A DNA stretch of 42,460 nucleotides from Paenibacillus sp. MSJ-34 (GTDB taxonomy: Bacteria; Bacillota; Bacilli; Paenibacillales; Paenibacillaceae), in assembly GCF_018918005.1 (NCBI RefSeq), contig NZ_JAHLPR010000052.1, forward strand, positions 1-42,460, in the 5' to 3' direction. This document shows positions 41,735 to 42,460 of the stretch, piece after piece (position 1 is the stretch's first letter; every line of letters starts with the position of its first letter). The position numbers and the translations under genes are program-made. The notes under the pieces are model-generated. The model ran no database searches. It was not told where the DNA came from and saw only the letters and a program-made list of their open reading frames with translations.

Positions 41735-41850
41735 GCCAATGTTGCTCCGTAGGCACCGAATAATCTGCTACCTTTGAACAGCCTATGATGAAAATAAAGC
41801 ATAGCACGACGATGATTATTTTTTCAAAACTTTCACCTCTGCAATCAGTT
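41735..41850 (-). pseudogene. Broken start of the duplicated lipoprotein gene
   Basis: The ribosome site AGAGGTGA is kept, but the ATG is replaced by TTG and a one-base loss makes the frame read TTG AAA AAA TAA, stopping at once. Downstream, the lipobox region and SKVADYSVPTEQ are still recognisable in another frame before similarity to the intact copy ends. It is not functional. Confidence 0.8.
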
Positions 41851-42143
41851 TGGCTCCAGTGTTTCATTGCATGAAATTTATTTTATGAATCCAATAGCAT
41901 AACCTTGCTTCACCGCTTCCAGGCGGGATTTAACATTCAATTTCCTATATATTTTCGATAAATTAGTTTCAATCGATCTAACGCTTAAGTGCAACTCCGC
42001 AGCAATTTCCGAATTCGTGTATCCATTCGATACACATTGTAATATTTGCTTATCCCGATCCGACAAATGTTCCATCCCTATGACCGGATCTTCCGATTTT
42101 CTGGAGCGATATGCGTCCACTAGCCAAAGGGGGATGACCGTAT
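41735..42143. repeat. Direct repeat, copy 2 (~410 bp)
   Basis: Counterpart of 39073-39483. It contains the broken start of the lipoprotein gene and the HTH end of the intact regulator. Small differences include a one-base loss and a lost ATG in the lipoprotein start. At its left end similarity stops within the lipoprotein coding part; at its right end this copy continues into the true receiver-domain coding sequence. Confidence 0.85.
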
Positions 42144-42460
42144 CGCCATCGAGAATACTATACAGTAATCTTCTTATTTGCTGCGGATCGGCACTTTTAA
42201 CGAAAACTCCGCTAACGCCAGCTGCCAGCAAATCGTTATAGAGGTGAACATCTTCCTTGTCGACGTATGCTATGATGTGCAGATCGGAATAATTTATTTT
42301 TATATTTCGTATAATATGTAAATTCTCATGAAACGGTACGGTGTTTACGCTGAAGCATAATGCCCGAAAGCTGACGGTATTGCCTGTCCAGGGATTGACG
42401 AATATAATGTCCGTATCACAGAAAAGGAAAAGGATGCCTCCATATAGCGTGAGCCTGTTC
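41878..42460 (-). CDS. NarL/LuxR-type response regulator with degenerate receiver, cut by the window edge
   Basis: The frame is open to the window edge (about 193 codons visible, no start seen). The C-terminal HTH is complete (LSDRDKQILQCVSNGYTNSE, SVRSIETNLSKIYRKL). The receiver part shows DLHIIAYVDKEDVHLYNDLLAAGVSGVFVKS, with the usual Lys near its end. Where a phospho-acceptor Asp is expected the sequence is DIIFVNPWTG, Asn instead of Asp, so phosphorylation there is unlikely. It may be an atypical, phosphorylation-independent regulator. The lipoprotein next to it was probably its original partner. Confidence 0.78.
   Translation of the reverse strand, partial: NRLTLYGGILFLFCDTDIIFVNPWTGNTVSFRALCFSVNTVPFHENLHIIRNIKINYSDLHIIAYVDKEDVHLYNDLLAAGVSGVFVKSADPQQIRRLLYSILDGDTVIPLWLVDAYRSRKSEDPVIGMEHLSDRDKQILQCVSNGYTNSEIAAELHLSVRSIETNLSKIYRKLNVKSRLEAVKQGYAIGFIK

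Overview
The window reads as chromosomal DNA of a Paenibacillaceae bacterium (Paenibacillus/Cohnella-like). On the minus strand it carries the Bacillales block running yabS, yabT, tilS, hpt, ftsH, coaX, hslO, yacD, cysK, pabB, in the order known from the Bacillus subtilis origin-proximal region. Strong AGGAGG-type ribosome sites, TTG/GTG starts and Gram-positive lipoprotein signals agree with this. No rRNA, tRNA, CRISPR, IS element or prophage was seen.

Layout. (1) 1-16.6 kb: conserved housekeeping genes, all minus, with nadA-nadB-nadC inserted between ftsH and coaX. (2) 16.7-23.4 kb: a membrane TPR protein, a small gene that looks frameshifted, a four-helix 'sensor'-type membrane protein divergent from a one-piece histidine kinase/response regulator fusion with altered catalytic boxes, a secreted metallophosphoesterase with a LamG-like tail, and a SurA-N-like exported protein. 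(3) 24.1-34.7 kb: a complete carbohydrate system. An ABC importer (two permeases and a binding lipoprotein) is divergent from a GH3 beta-glucosidase and a ~1,114-residue GH94-type phosphorylase, followed by a LacI-family regulator. The gene content matches the beta-1,2-gluco-oligosaccharide (sophoro-oligosaccharide) locus of Listeria innocua. Four GAAACGTTTC-type operators and two sigma-A-like promoters lie in the divergent gap. (4) 34.7-42.5 kb: an AT-richer accessory region with an ArsR-type regulator and VOC protein, two small lipoproteins, an orphan solute-binding protein, small membrane proteins, a SUKH-type (SMI1/KNR4) protein, a frameshifted membrane-anchored protein, and a ~410-bp direct duplication whose copies each keep one gene and break the other.

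Most unusual signal: five intergenic arrays (9842-10029, 10081-10266, 23575-23758, 23798-23980, 33380-33564). Each holds four copies of a palindromic box. The box sequence is shared within an array but differs between arrays, while the centre-to-centre spacing is nearly constant (about 51, 62, 51 bp). Boxes 1-2 and 3-4 tend to be in opposite orientation, so each ~185-bp array is an overall dyad. I know of no named element with this architecture, and it is the best candidate here for an undescribed system.

How the genes work together: the nad genes make NAD from aspartate. The carbohydrate genes would import beta-1,2-gluco-oligosaccharides, phosphorolyse them to glucose 1-phosphate and hydrolyse the remaining disaccharide, under LacI-type repression. 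The kinase fusion and the sensor-domain protein may form one envelope-sensing unit. All functions are inferred from sequence motifs and gene order; no database search was possible.
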